Shown here: piece by piece, positions 11,201 through 21,619 of the stretch
Layout of the letters: the number at the start of each line of letters is the position of its first letter
Numbering within the stretch: the stretch's first letter is position 1
Assembly (NCBI RefSeq): GCF_003473485.1
Contig: NC_053044.1
Coordinates: 30,880,091 to 30,944,090 of the forward strand
From: Medicago truncatula
Lineage: Eukaryota; Streptophyta; Magnoliopsida; Fabales; Fabaceae
Length of the DNA stretch: 64,000 bases
Reading direction: 5' to 3'
Made by a program: the position numbers and the translations under genes
The notes under the pieces: generated by a model
Seen by the model: only the letters and a program-made list of their open reading frames with translations
Database searches by the model: none
Told to the model about the DNA's origin: nothing

Positions 11201-11645
11201 ATTCCCTGCTTTTAAAATGAATATAGTGTCGGGATGAATGAAGTTCTACATCTGGACGACGAGCAAGGGGTGCAATTGAAAGTTCCTTTCCAGTTTCAAT
11301 CAATCTTTTAATTCGCTCCTTCTTATTTCTCAGTTCCTTTCCCCTTTTATATCGCCACATGATAGGGGGACAAAATCCAAAAAGACAATTTTGTTTTATT
11401 TTTGTGTCTTCTTGAATGAGCTTTTCAGCTTCTTTTGCCCAAATGAGAGCATTATCTTGAACATCATCTCCTCTTCTGGTTGCTGCATTAAGACGATCGA
11501 TAACATTTTCCCTTTCAATTTTCAATCTACATTTTGCTTCTTCAAAATCCTTAACGATACGCATGAAGCAACACATATACCTTGGCCCGTCTATCAATTT
11601 CACCACATCAGCCTTTGCCAATTCAGATGTCAGAACACTCGCCAT
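8274..11645 (-). CDS. CNL disease-resistance-like protein (CC-NB-ARC-LRR), unit A, main exon
   Basis: An uninterrupted frame of 1123 residues from MASVLTSELAKADVVK. Residues 1-160 are the CC-type N-terminus (TRRGDDVQDNALIWAKEAEK). The NB-ARC follows: P-loop GMGGTGKTTLA about 170-180, Walker B LLILDDV 245-251, GLPIAI 333-338, RLFLLCSVF about 390-398. Leucine-rich repeats (LETLDLKDCKIDELP, LKxLxIxxC units) run from about 540 to 1100. Key motifs differ from consensus and from the unit B copy: LLILDDVCGD instead of LLILDDVWWGD, VTTC instead of ITTR (RNBS-B Arg), and KMPYFGRDAA instead of KMHDLVRDAA (MHD). The exon probably ends at a donor at 8313 (AAAAG/GTATCC) and splices toward the small 3' exons at 4.8-5.6 kb. 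As a family, CNLs are ADP/ATP-switch immune receptors in the cytosol. These changes argue against a normal switch. The frame is intact, so expression is possible. Confidence 0.88.
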   Translation of the reverse strand: MASVLTSELAKADVVKLIDGPRYMCCFMRIVKDFEEAKCRLKIERENVIDRLNAATRRGDDVQDNALIWAKEAEKLIQEDTKIKQNCLFGFCPPIMWRYKRGKELRNKKERIKRLIETGKELSIAPLARRPDVELHSSRHYIHFKSRESKYKELLDALKDEDSYITGLYGMGGTGKTTLAIEVGNAVKESKQFARVIATTVSPSVNIRKIQNDIAECLGLKLDDFNELDRPRKLRSRLTNGEKILLILDDVCGDINFHEIGIPDIYSHKGCRILVTTCIFLVCKRLRCSKTIQLDFLSEEEAWIMFQRWAGLSEISNQSLLDKGRKITNECRGLPIAIATIASRLMGEQRLEVWDVALKELLMQNGDTAFEIYKILKLRYDTMKNEKAKRLFLLCSVFQEDENIPIEMVTRLGIGAGLFGEDYGSYEDGRIQAVYTKEKLLDSCLLLEANHNKVKMPYFGRDAAQRIADNKIQTVKLDGKNQKKIDEKEKNIKYLFCEGKIMDVFSYNFDGSKLEILIVTVYKDEDCRDVKNEVPNSFFENNNDLRVFHLLYDHYRRLSLSLPRSIESLKNIRSLLFTLVDLGNISTLANLQSLETLDLKDCKIDELPHGIAELEKFRLLNLECCIIERNDPFEVIERCSLLEELYFTGSFNASCREITFPKLQRFCIDEHRRSVNDSSSKYVSVLEKDEVFLSETTLRYCLQEAEVLRLRSFEREWRNLIPEIVSMDQGMNYTVELSLSCISQLQHLIDTNGIGFQVPNVFFSNLVVLKLDGMENLEELFNGPVSSESLMYLEKVSIKDCKHLKSLFKCQRNLYNLKIIKLQNCPMLVSVFQPLTSQSLVSLEKLKIANCEGLENIVTYEKREKESRVEIDVDNDKKSGGSIFSKLKVIAIEECPRLEYIFPFLSAQRHPVLETIRIRRCDKLKYIIGQDQYNISYRLLIWEYVPCLPIQSYSLCNVKEINLSHFLAIKSVFILSITPRMLLETLTIKNCDELKNIIIDINHDSGGHSWGKVFPKLKRIYVEDCIKFEYIIGYYDGENQSHNEIHLHLPALKYISLCNLPGLVAMCTKQYRTTFPPLVELEHNRCSHAAIKSFHGFIIHPSLESMDTIKKVSLFQYILFFVQ

Positions 11646-12380
11646 CTAAATAAATTTCAATCGATCAAAGTTAGACATACATACATACAAGCATATATGT
11701 GTGTGTGTTGAAAAATAAAATGGTTAATAAATAGTGGGGCAAGAAAATATTTGCTTAATTGGTGGCATATGGCTTTATACAATTAACACATTACAAAATT
11801 ATGCAATGATCGAGTTAAATTTTTGAGGGAAAGATTTTGGATGGTTATGTTTATATTTTGATACATATATTTGATTAGATATTTTAAAATAAGGTTGAAT
11901 TAATTAATTTGTAGGTCCTTAAATTATTTAGACATTGGACTTTAAACTAGATAAAGCTGTAATCAGATCCTTAACCAATTTTTTTCTTTTCAATTAAGCT
12001 CTCTTGTTAAATAAGTATTAGTCAACTATTATCCCCCGTAAATACTAATGCTAAATATTGGATCAGGTATCCCACTGTCATTCCTTTTATGCAAGAAGAT
12101 ATTCTTAATTGATAGTCTTTTGGAAAATTCTAAACAAACATTCTATCCAATCATTAACTTTAATATCGTTCAAGTTATTGAAAAATAAAACTAAAGTGAA
12201 GAATTGAAAAATTTCTTGTCACACCCAAAAATATTCTAGTCACCCTAAAATGATAAAAGGACCCTTAAAATGAAATATATTTTCAATTATATCCAAAATG
12301 CTCACAAATTGAGCTTACATAGCCTACTTCAATTGATTTATGTAATCTTTGTACGTAAACCGAGTTTACATGGCTGAGGT
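11646..12380. other. Upstream region of unit A CNL, no gene
   Basis: This holds the 5' flank of the minus-strand CNL (TACATACATACAAGC, TGTGTGTGTG near 11695). From about 12220 it runs into repeat DNA (TGTCACACCC, GTAAACCGAGTTTAC words) related to the element at 23972-24939. No promoter motif is called. Confidence 0.45.
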
Positions 12381-12457
12381 TATGGTGTATAAGGAAATTT
12401 TTATGCACCATGCATAAATTCAGAAATGGTTTCTGTAAGTTGTATTCCAAAACCATT
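12381..12457. repeat. Left arm of a foldback (MITE-like) element split by two insertions
   Basis: GGTTATGGTGTATAAGGAAA...TGCATAAATTCAGAAATGG reads as the near-perfect inverted complement of 20707-20762 on the far side of the CACTA and copia elements. The two arms were adjacent, around a loop of about 100 bp, before those insertions. The last three bases, ATT, are the CACTA target duplication. The outer limits of the element were not determined. Confidence 0.7.
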
Positions 12458-12699
12458 CACTACAAGAAAAACACTGCAAATTGCGACACTTCATCTGCGA
12501 TCCTTACCTTGCAACTGCCTCAAAGTGCATTTTTGCAACAGTTGTTGCGGCTGTTAGGGTGAACCGTCGCAGGTTTTTTTGTTTAATTAATTAGAATGCG
12601 CGTTGTATCTTTTCATTCCCCGCTTTACCAAAATTTCGTTCCCCCATTTCTCACTTTCCCAACCTCGCCTGAAAGAGAGAGAGAACTCACAAATCTCCA

Positions 12700-12960
12700 T
12701 CGCAAATCTCCACTCCATCTCCATCTCCATCTCCATCTCACTCGTTGCTCAATCACAAAACCTCAGAACCCTCAGAATCACAAAACCTAACTCTCAAAAT
12801 CACAAAATCCCCAATTGGTTCTCACCCAAAACCCTCAGAATCACAAAACCTAACTCTCAAAATCACAATCGGTTCTCACCAAAAACCCTCAGAATCAGTT
12901 CTCACTCAATCATGCACTCACTCAATCACAATCGGAACTCAATCGGCGCAATCGGAACTC
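12700..12960 (+). repeat. Short tandem repeats near the CACTA left end
   Basis: About four CATCTC units (12714-12738) are followed by two to three imperfect copies of a unit containing CCCTCAGAATCACAAAACC and ACTCTCAAAATCACAA, then CACTCAATCA repeats. Overlapping open frames across it (12596-13038) are consequences of the repeat and show no protein motif. Confidence 0.6.
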
Positions 12961-14695
12961 ACTCACTCAATCATAACTGAAATGGTGCTCAAAAGGTGCT
13001 CACTCACTCGTTGTTCTCAATCCTTCTCATTATTTTAGCATCTGATTATTTTAGCATCGATTTGGACTGGGAATTTGGGGTTTCATTTGATGTTTGGTGG
13101 GGCTGGCTGTTGTGTTTCTTAGTTTTTTTTTTTTTGTTAATTTGGGGTGTCATTCATATCAAATAGAAATTATAAAGAAATGTAAATTCAATGCAATCTT
13201 CTAGATAATTTTTGTTTTTATTTTTTAAAGAATTCTTAGTTTTTTTTGTTGATTTCAATGATTATTTTTGTTAATATGTTGATTATTTTTGTTTTTTGAG
13301 TGATTTTTCATGCCATTGAAAATGGAATGCTCTTAATCTGGTTCTTACGACAGTAGAGGGGATGAAGTTTGATTTTTTTTTTTGTGATTTGTCTTTACCA
13401 AGAGTAGAGTCCAGCTTATGAGATTCTTGGGTCTGAAATTGTGTGAGAAAATAAACATGACATGATGAAAAGTATAACCTGTGGTTTCTGTTCTGTTATC
13501 CAACCTTTTGGGAAGGAGTTATTATTAGTTTTATGTGAGAGTTTAGCATTGAAAAAGTAAATTGGACTCTGCAGCAAGCTAACTAACTACAACTTTGGTT
13601 TTTGGTAAAAGTCATGTGTTGTAAGGTTCATATTCATGTTTAACTTTATACTTTAACTTAGTGTATGATATGTTTATAATTTGCTGCTATGTTTCGTGTA
13701 TTCTAAATTTGTAACTAAGGGTTTGGGATCTCAAACTTTGCTGCTATAATGACTTATTAGTTAGGGTCAAATCTTAAGTTTATTGGTTCTGTTATGGACA
13801 TGAAAACACTAACTTAGTGTATGATATTAACTTTACACTTTAACTTAGTGTATGATATGTTTATACTTTATGCTTAATTATCTTTGAATTCTATTAGTCT
13901 TTTAATGTTTAGAAACTCAGAGAGTTATTGTTCTAGTAAAAAATAAAGTCAAGAACTACTTTGAATAACAACTTAATTTATTCGTGAGCACTAGGTTAGG
14001 AGGCATGTCACATTCAGATGACACTAGGTTAGGTTCGCAAGTGAGTGTGTGTGTGTGGCTGCTATCTAATGCTATTGTTTACTTTATTTGAGGTGTTAAT
14101 TGATTTGGTTGCAATTTCAGAGCTATAAAAGGAGATGCTACTCATCAGAAAAGGGCTTCACGTGGTTTTTGTTTAATTTTACGATTCAACACTAGTTTTT
14201 CAGTTGTATTTTATTATTTCTTTTGAAACTTTTGGCTACTAGAGAGATAAGAATTCCATTCTAAAGCATGTTTTCTTTGGAATCGAAAGCTTAGTTTTCT
14301 TTATCATACCCTTATTTTCAATGAAAGTCACCGTGCCTTTAAATTTTCATTCCCATAATTTTATCCCAATTCCCTTTATTTCAAATGCTGCTACCTATTA
14401 ATTTTATTGATTCCAATTGAGTTGCTGTTTTGCACATCTGTTCTGATATGTGTTTCAATTCTATAAGTTTTGTTGCTGCACTTATTTATTATAATTCATT
14501 CAACTTCATATTGCTTGCTATTCTAATTGAGTTTCTTTGTCGGCTGCTATTACTACACATATATTCCAAATCCATTTGGCTGCCGTATTCAATTGTTGCT
14601 GCCGTTTTATTGTTTTGTCCCGTATTCCATACCTATAATCAGACCATGTTGCATGTGGCTCTTCTATTTCGATACCAATCTCTTTGAATTGCTAG

Positions 14696-14907
14696 TTTAA
14701 TTTGCTTTAATTAAAGTTCATGTTGTTGCTTCTGTTAGGCGCTGCTGCTACCAATTCAATCAATTTTGATTGAATTGCTTTGGTACGCTGTACTACTTTC
14801 TTTTAATTTGCTTTAATTAAAGTTCATGTTGTTGCTTCTGTTAGGTGCTGCTGCTACCAATTCAATCAACTTTGATTGAATTGCTTTGGTACACTGTACT
14901 ACTTCAC
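14696..14907 (+). repeat. 106-bp direct tandem duplication inside the CACTA element
   Basis: Two almost identical copies (14696-14801 and 14802-14907) share TTTAATTTGCTTTAATTAAA, CTTCTGTTAGG and the palindromic CAATTCAATCAA...TTGATTGAATTG. They differ at only a few positions, so the duplication is recent relative to the rest of the element. Confidence 0.8.
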
Positions 14908-15692
14908 GCTGTAGTGGTCATTATCGCAGCTGCTCTTTTATTTATTTTTTAAGTTGCTATCTGATAACATGTTCCGTTCTTTTGTTATTTATTAGCTTTC
15001 TATTTAGTATGAACTCAGTAGAAGTAAATTTAGTGTTTGATTTAATTATGTATGAGTAGTCTAACTTTAGCTTTCTTTATTTTGTCTTTTGTTTCATTAG
15101 CTTCTACGATGGAATTGTTAGACAACTTATGTTTGGTGGCTTTGATGAACTATGCGTTTGGACTTTATCTCAATGCACAACTTATGTTAAACAGATTTAC
15201 TTTGTACTTGCATAATCTTAATGAAGAGTTTGTTTATCGGCAAGGTTATTTGCACCACAGTATATTAAGTGCATTTTTTGAATGATCTCAGGCTTTCCTG
15301 AATTGTTATCTGTCACCACAATTATGACGAGCTATATTTTGAAACTTATGCTCCAAAGATTTGTTAGAGAAATCACGAAGGATTTCAAAACAGATCTCCG
15401 ATTTTAGAGTAGCATTGTTTCTGCTCTTCAAGAAGCCAGTGTAGCTTATCTTGTTGGTTTTTGTTAAGATGATAATATATGTTGTATTCATGTGAACTGC
15501 TAAGATATTTTTCAGTTAGTACTGTGCCTAAGGTTATCAGTTATGCAGGTTAAGCTATTAGTCTATTGTGACAATGCTATTAGTCTATTATTGTATACTA
15601 GGAACTAAGCCTTTTGATTGATTATATATCCAATTGAACAAGCAATTATTATATGTGCTTACTTATAGGTAATTATTATTTGTCTATTACAG

Positions 15693-15986
15693 GCCGATAT
15701 ATGATGTTTCTAGTGATCTTAGTATCAAAATAGGAGTTTCATGCTTTGCACTTCACAAGGTAACAAGAAAAGCTTCCTTTTTTTTTATCTGTTATTGCAT
15801 ATTCAGTAGTGGTCTTTGAAAAATAAAACTCACAATTTATTATTGATTATTGCAGTTATTTAAATTGAATTTTCCATGTCTAGCATATGCAATCATTCAG
15901 CTAGGTTTGTGTATTACAAGCCGATATCTGATGTCTCTAGTGATCTTAGCATCGAAATAGGAGCTTCTTGCTTTGCACTTCACAAG
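15693..15986 (+). pseudogene. Captured, duplicated exon fragment resembling the start of a BTB/NPH3-domain gene
   Basis: Blocks 15693-15759 and 15921-15986 both lie between an AG (TATTACAG, TATTACAAG) and GTAA, and encode PIYDVSSDLSIKIGVSCFALHK and PISDVSSDLSIEIGASCFALHK. SSDL(S/T)IE(V/I)GxSxFxLHK is the beginning of the BTB domain in plant NPH3/RPT2-type proteins, where the next residues are usually FPL. Here each block stops at that point with a donor-like site. DNA transposons of this class are known to pick up host gene pieces. The duplication arose inside the element, since flanking intron-like DNA is partly shared. It is too short to encode a functional protein. Confidence 0.5.
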
Positions 15987-17234
15987 GTAAAAAGAGAAGC
16001 TTCCTTTCTTATATGTTATTGCATATTCAAATTTTAGCAGTGTTCTTTGTAAATTTTACAAGTAGTTATTATATGTTCTTGCTTGTAGGAAATGAGAGAT
16101 AGACGAAAATATAGTAGGGGTGATATGTATGATGCTACTAGAAATCATTATTTTAGTTTTAAAGAATAATAGCAATGCTTGCTAGGAATAAACACAAACA
16201 GTCCATGAACTATCATGGAAATGGATTTGTCATGAATCATATTGTTATTGGATTCTTATTCTTAATTTTCACAAACTGCGCTATTGAAATTATATTGTCA
16301 TTGGAATAAACTCAAACTGCTTCATGTAATGGATTCTCATTCTTAATTTTCACAAACTGCAATTTAAATCATATTGTTATTGGAATAAACACAAATCGCT
16401 TCATGTTCTCGTACGATAATAATATATTTGTTGTCTAACTTGACATTGCAAATATATCATAAAGTAATTATAGTTTTATTGCACGATAGGTTAGAATCCA
16501 TGATTTTGGTGACTTTATTGCTTATTTTTGTTAATTGGTGTGTTATCTTTGATTTGTTTTTAGGTAGAAAGACTTAGAACCACCAAACAGAGCATGACAT
16601 TCTTTGGAGTCTATTCATCGCTAGTTGATCAAAACAACTTCCTCGTGAGAGAACATCTACATAATTGATTAAATTTTCATGTAGGAACTCAAGAAACCTA
16701 ATTGTATCACTTGTTTGTGTTTTATAGAATCATTTTATATGAATGTAAAATTCATATTTTAGTTTATGAATTAGTTCATATTTGAAATTTATGGATTATA
16801 ATTTAGTTTTGTCATAAAAAGATGATAGTAAAAAGTTTATTAAAAATTCATGAAAAAACTGATTTATTATTATTTTTTAAATAAATTAATCAAACTGCGA
16901 CGGTTCTAAACTGCCACAATGGCTTTTTAAAAATATTTTTCATCAATTGCGACTGTTACAATCTGTCGCAACACCCCTTTCAAACAAAACAAAATTGTAC
17001 TTTGCGACTGTTCTGAACCGTCGCAATACACATTGCGGCGGTCGTAGTGACTGTTTTGTGAACTGTCGCAAAATGCTGTTGCGACCCCAACATCCCTGAC
17101 AGTTCAAGAACCGTCGTAGATGTGGATCTGCGACCCTTAGAACCATCGCAATCCATCATTTTAAGGGTCGCAAAATGCATTTTTTCTTGTAGTGATTAGA
17201 TGTACTTAATGGTTTTCAGCAGCCTGCATATATC

Positions 17235-17475
17235 TGTTGAACGTGTTTTAATTAGCTGTCATAGCTGTTAGATTTGTTCCTATCATGTAGTTAATAATTC
17301 CTATTTGTTAGGAAGGGATAGTGGGATTGACTTAGTTGTTCCACTATTCACGTTTAGTTAGTGGAGTCATTTTGTTTAGTTGGTTTTATCTATCTGTAAG
17401 GCTATATTAAATAGCTACTCTTTTGCACTTGAATAATACAGATAAAATTCCCTTCCCTTCTGAATTGCTCTAACA
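17235..17475 (+). repeat. 5' LTR of copia element
   Basis: Begins TGTTGAACGTGTTTTAATTA and ends GCTCTAACA. It contains a TATATTAAATA box-like word about 80 bp before its end. Nearly identical to 20390-20631. Confidence 0.93.
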
Positions 17476-17616
17476 ATTCTGGCATCAGAGCTTCTCACGG
17501 GCCTGATAATTTGGGAATTCAAGAGCTAAGAAACTGCAGTTTTCTTAGAAAAGTAAGTGTAAGAGAAACCCAAAATTTGAAAAAGAGAATAAATATGACA
17601 AAAGGAAGGTCTGTTT

Positions 17617-20273
17617 TTGCAAACGAAGATGTCAACCAATAGAATGTTTGTATTTCATGCAACTCCAATGTCTCAAGTTTCAACATGCTTCAAGACTCTC
17701 TTGGAAGATGAAACACATCTTTGGCACTATCGGTATGGCCATCTAAATTTTAAGGGACTGAAAACTCTTCAATCTAAGAAGATGGTAACAGGGCTTCCAG
17801 AAATAAGGACACCAAGCAAGTTGTGCAAGGATTGTGTCATGGGTAAGCAACAAAGAAAGTCTATGCCAAAGAAAAGTTTGTGGAGAGCTACACACAAACT
17901 CCAATTGGTGCACTCAGATATATGTTGGCCAATTACACCCTCATCAAACAGTGGAAAAAGGTACTTGATTACTTTTATAGACGATTACAGTAGAAAGATT
18001 TGGGTGTCATTATTATCTGAAAAGTCTCAAGCGTTTACTTCATTTAAAAATTTTAAAAGCTTGGTTGAGAAAGAAATAGGGGCTTCAATTCAATGCCTTC
18101 GAACAGAAAGGGGAGGAGAATTCACCTCTAAAGAATTCAATTCATTTTGCAGCTTACATGGCATTAAAAGGCAATTGACAGCAGCTTTCACACCTCAACA
18201 AAACGGAGTTGCGGAAAGGAAAAATCGGACTATTATGAATATGGTTCGTTCAATGTTGTCAGAAAAACATGTTCCGAAGTTCTTGTGGGCAGAGGCAGTA
18301 AATTGGGCTGTTCACATTCTGAATAGAAGCCCAACCTTGGCAGTGAAAGATAAGACACCTGAAGAAGTGTGGAGTGACATCAAGCCAGCCGTTCATTATT
18401 TTAAAGTCTTTGGTTGTGTTGCACATGTTCACATACCAGATGCCAAGAGAAAGAAGCTTGATCCCAAGAGTTTTCAATGTGTGATGTTGGGGGTAAGTGA
18501 TGAATCCAAAGCATATAGACTTTTTTATCCAACTACCAAACGTATTGTAATTAGCAAAGATGTGATTTTTGAAGAAAATGAGTGCTGGGATTGGGAAAAA
18601 GGTCTAGAAAATCAGAAGTCAAATGTATTAGTTTGGGGTGAAAGTGAAGAAGAAAGGCATGATTCCCCTCAAAGTGAAGAAGAAAACGATAATTCAGAAG
18701 GTGGAGAAGAAATGGGCTCTTCTTCAAGTCATTCATCAGCAGAGGCTCTAGAAGAAGGAAGGGTGAGACAACCACCGGTATGGATGAAAGATTATGTGAG
18801 TGGAGAAGGTTTATCAGAAGAAGAAGAGACACAAAATTTTGTGATGTTTACTATAACATTTGATCCAACTACATTTGAAGAAGCTGTCAAAAGTGAGAAA
18901 TGGAGGATTGCAAGAATAATGAGATAGATGCAATAAAGAATAATAATACTTGGGAGTTGACTAACTTACCTCCAGGTGTAAAAACTATTGGTCTCAAATG
19001 GATTTTTAAAACAAAGTTGAATGAGAATGGAGAGGTTGAAAAGTACAAGGCTAGACTTGTAGCTAAAGGATACTCTCAACAATATGGAGTTGATTACACT
19101 GAAGTATTTGCACCAGTGGCTAGATGGGACACCATTCGAATGGTAATCGCTCTTGCTGCCCAAAAAGGATGGAATGTGTAACAGTTAGATGTTAAAAGCG
19201 CTTTCTTGCACGACGAGCTGAATGAAGAGGTTTTTGTTGATCAACCACAAGGTTATGTGAAGAAGGGTGATGAGTTGAAGGTGTATAAATTGAGAAGGGC
19301 ATTGTATGGCCTTAAACAGGCACCACGAGCATGGTACAGCCGCATTGAAGCCTATTTCACAAAGGAAGGATTTGAGAGATGTCCATATGAGCACACCTTA
19401 TTTGTGAAGCTAAGTGAAAGAGGTAATATTCTCATTGTTAGTCTTTATGTTGATGATTTAATATTCACCGGTAATGATGAGAATATGTTTAAGGAGTTTA
19501 AGAAGTCTATGGAGAAGGAATTTAACATGTCAGACCTTGGTAAGATGCACTATTTCCTTGGAGTTGAAGTAATTCAAAATGAGGAAGGAATTTATATTTG
19601 CCAAAGGAAATATGTAACTGACTTGTTAGAAAGGTTTGGCATGGAGAAAAGTAATTTGTCTAGGAATCCTATTGCTCCTAGGTGCAAGTTGATTAAAGAT
19701 GAAAATGGTGTGAAGGTGGATGCTACAAAGTATAAGCAAATTGTTGGTTGTCTGATGTACTTAGCAGCCACAAGACCTGATCTAATGTATGTGTTAAGTC
19801 TAATTAGCAGATTCATGAATTGTCCAACTGAGTTACACATGCATGCAGTCAAAAGAGTACTCAGATATCTCAATGGCACAATTAATTTGGGGATTATGTA
19901 TAAGAGGAATGGAAGTGAGAAGCTGGAGGCATACACAGATAGTGATTATGCAGGTGATTTAGATGATAGAAAAAGTACTTCTGGATATGTATTTATGCTT
20001 AGTTCAGGTGCAGTCTCATGGTCATCTAAAAAGCAACCGGTGGTTACTTTATCGACAACTAAAGCAGAATTTATTGCAGCTGCCTTTTGTGCTTGTCAAA
20101 GTGTTTGGATGCGAAGAGTTCTCGAGAAACTTGGTTACACTCAATCTGGAAGCATCACTATGTATTGCGACAACAACTCAACAATCAAGCTTTCAAAGAA
20201 CCCGGTGCTTCATGGTCGTAGCAAACATATTGATGTTCGCTTCCATTTCCTCCGTGATCTCAGCATCAAATAG
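17617..20273 (+). pseudogene. Copia pol polyprotein: integrase, reverse transcriptase, RNase H (broken)
   Basis: Domain order is GAG pre-integrase (LWHYRYGHLNFKGL, CKDCVMGKQ), integrase core (LVHSDICW, FIDDYSRKIWV, PQQNGVAERKN), reverse transcriptase (LKWIFKTKLN, LYGLKQAPRAWY, SLYVDDLIFTGND), and RNase H (AYTDSDYAGDLDDRKSTSGY). Three defects are visible. The second integrase acidic residue, normally Asp in RTDxGGEF, is Glu (RTERGGEF). A frameshift near 18910 separates the integrase frame from the RT frame. A TAA at 19179-19181 lies where the family has Tyr in GWNVYQLDVKSAF. The frame then stays open to 20273. As read it cannot make the full enzyme set, and gag is absent. Confidence 0.88.
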
Positions 20274-20389
20274 CAGATATAAGCCGTTAAAGTTGGAAGT
20301 ATTTGAGAAGCTACGTGGACTGCTTGGAATGTCTTTTATGCCTGCTACATAAACTAATTGCAATAGTGCAAATAGTTTAAGGGAGGGAA

Positions 20390-20631
20390 TGTTGAACGTG
20401 TTTTAATTAGCTGTCATAGCTGTTAGTATTTGTTCCTATCATGTAGTTAATAATTCCTATTTGTTAGGAAGGGATAGTGGGATTGACTTAGTTGTTCCAC
20501 TATTCACGTTTAGTTAGTGGAGTCATTTTGTTTAGTTGGTTTTATCTATCTGTAAGGCTATATTAAATAGCTTATCTTTTGCACTTGAATAATACAGATA
20601 AAATTCCCTTCCCTTCTGAATTGCTCTAACA
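20390..20631 (+). repeat. 3' LTR of copia element
   Basis: Differs from the 5' LTR by an extra base near GCTGTTAG(T)A and a 2-3-base change near AATAGCTTATC, and is otherwise identical. It is preceded by the polypurine tract at about 20374-20389. Confidence 0.93.
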
Positions 20632-20636
20632 ATATC

Positions 20637-20900
20637 ATAATATATTTTGTATAAAATTATGCCAAAACCATTTTGCTGTGGAAATGGTTTCTGTGAATTG
20701 TACTCCAAAACCATTTCTGAATTTATGCAAGGTGCATAAGGATTTCCTTATGCACCATAACTGCACCCAGTTTACATAGCCTTACGTAGCCTACACAAAA
20801 TGAATTTACTTAGCTTGCGTAAACTGATTTTATATGTAGTCTACATAAACTTTCTTTATGTAAGTTAAGAGATCTCAATTTACATACTCTACGTAAAGGT
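20637..20900. repeat. Right arm of the split foldback element and GTTTAC-rich repeat DNA
   Basis: 20707-20762 (ATTTCTGAATTTATGCA...CTTATGCACCATAAC) is the inverted complement of 12381-12428. It is followed by degenerate GTTTACATAGCC / GCGTAAACTGA words, the same vocabulary as the minisatellite at 24280-24850, suggesting the elements are related. Confidence 0.65.
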
Positions 20901-21600
20901 AAAGGCAGTATACAAGACTGTTTGGTAAGACACCTCTATTATCTTATAGCTTATAAGCTCGTTCGACAAAAAAAGTTATGTTTGGTAACACTTTTTCACA
21001 TGAGCTTTATAGCTTATTTCACGAGTTTATATGCTATTTTTCAGAAGCTATTTCAAATAGCGTCTGAGTTTATAACTTATATCTTCTCACTTTTAATTCC
21101 AGTTTTACCCTTATTATTCTAACTAAATTCCATTTTTTACTCTTAATCATTTATTATATTATAAAGTAAAATACGTTTGAAATATGAATGCTATTTTTTT
21201 ATGAATGAAAGATCCTTTTTTTTTCTCAATAGAAATTTTTTTTTTTTTTTACCGTTACGTTTAAGTTTTTTTTCGTTACAATTGTTACGTTTTTTTTGTG
21301 TGACTATTTCAATATTTAATGTCACCTTCTTTTTGTTTTGCGAAATGACACGTTATTTTTGTGTGATATCAGAATTGTAGAGAATAAGAACAAGGATAAT
21401 AATTTTCTTAAAAAAAAAAAATGAGAACGTTACGTTTACCTTCACTAATTTTTTTAGGAAATAAGATATGTTCTACTATAGGAGTTTCATTCTTCCACTG
21501 TAGAAGGACATTCTAGGATCACATGTACTTTAAATCGTCTCGCATCAGCCTTCTCGTGGACTTTATTAAGGCATGTGCAATCTGTCAGGATAACAAGGCC
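20901..21600. other. No gene; AT-rich repeat remnants
   Basis: Contains AGCTTATAAGCT and GTTTGGTAA words typical of old plant MITEs (20920-21080), followed by long T runs around 21200-21300 and 21410. No coding signal. Confidence 0.45.
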
Positions 21601-21619
21601 AGCAACCACAAGCCTTATG

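Larger units (their letters stand above)
12458..17194. mobile_element. Non-autonomous CACTA (En/Spm) DNA transposon, 4.7 kb
   Basis: The element starts CACTACAAGAAAAACAC and ends TTTTTCTTGTAGTG, with a 3-bp target duplication ATT at 12455-12457 and 17195-17197. These are exactly the CACTA superfamily rules. Subterminal regions (about 12478-12570 and 16895-17175) are packed with GCGAC/GTCGC words in both orientations (TGCGACGGTT, CCGTCGCA), the expected transposase-binding repeats. No transposase (TnpD/TNP2-like) frame is visible, so mobility would depend on a partner elsewhere. The interior holds a duplicated 106-bp repeat and two copies of a captured exon. Identical target duplications suggest the ends are intact. 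Confidence 0.9.
17235..20631 (+). mobile_element. Ty1/copia LTR retrotransposon, internally deleted, recent insertion
   Basis: The element has 241/242-bp LTRs (17235-17475 and 20390-20631), each starting TGTTGAACGTG and ending CTAACA. It is flanked by an exact 5-bp duplication ATATC (17230-17234, 20632-20636). A primer-binding site like initiator tRNA-Met (TGGCATCAGAGC, 17480-17491) follows the 5' LTR, and a polypurine tract (TTTAAGGGAGGGAA) precedes the 3' LTR. Only about 125 bp separate the primer site from the integrase region, so gag and protease are deleted. The LTRs differ at only about three positions, implying a young insertion. It sits 41 bp to the right of the CACTA element, in the loop of the same foldback repeat. 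Confidence 0.93.

Noticed and set aside
12596-13038. Ser/Pro/Asn-rich small proteins at the CACTA left end
   Set aside because: Three overlapping frames, all composed of short tandem repeats; no conserved motif.
16943-17180. Small minus-strand proteins near the CACTA right end
   Set aside because: They are read-outs of the GCGAC subterminal repeats, which keep frames open by chance.
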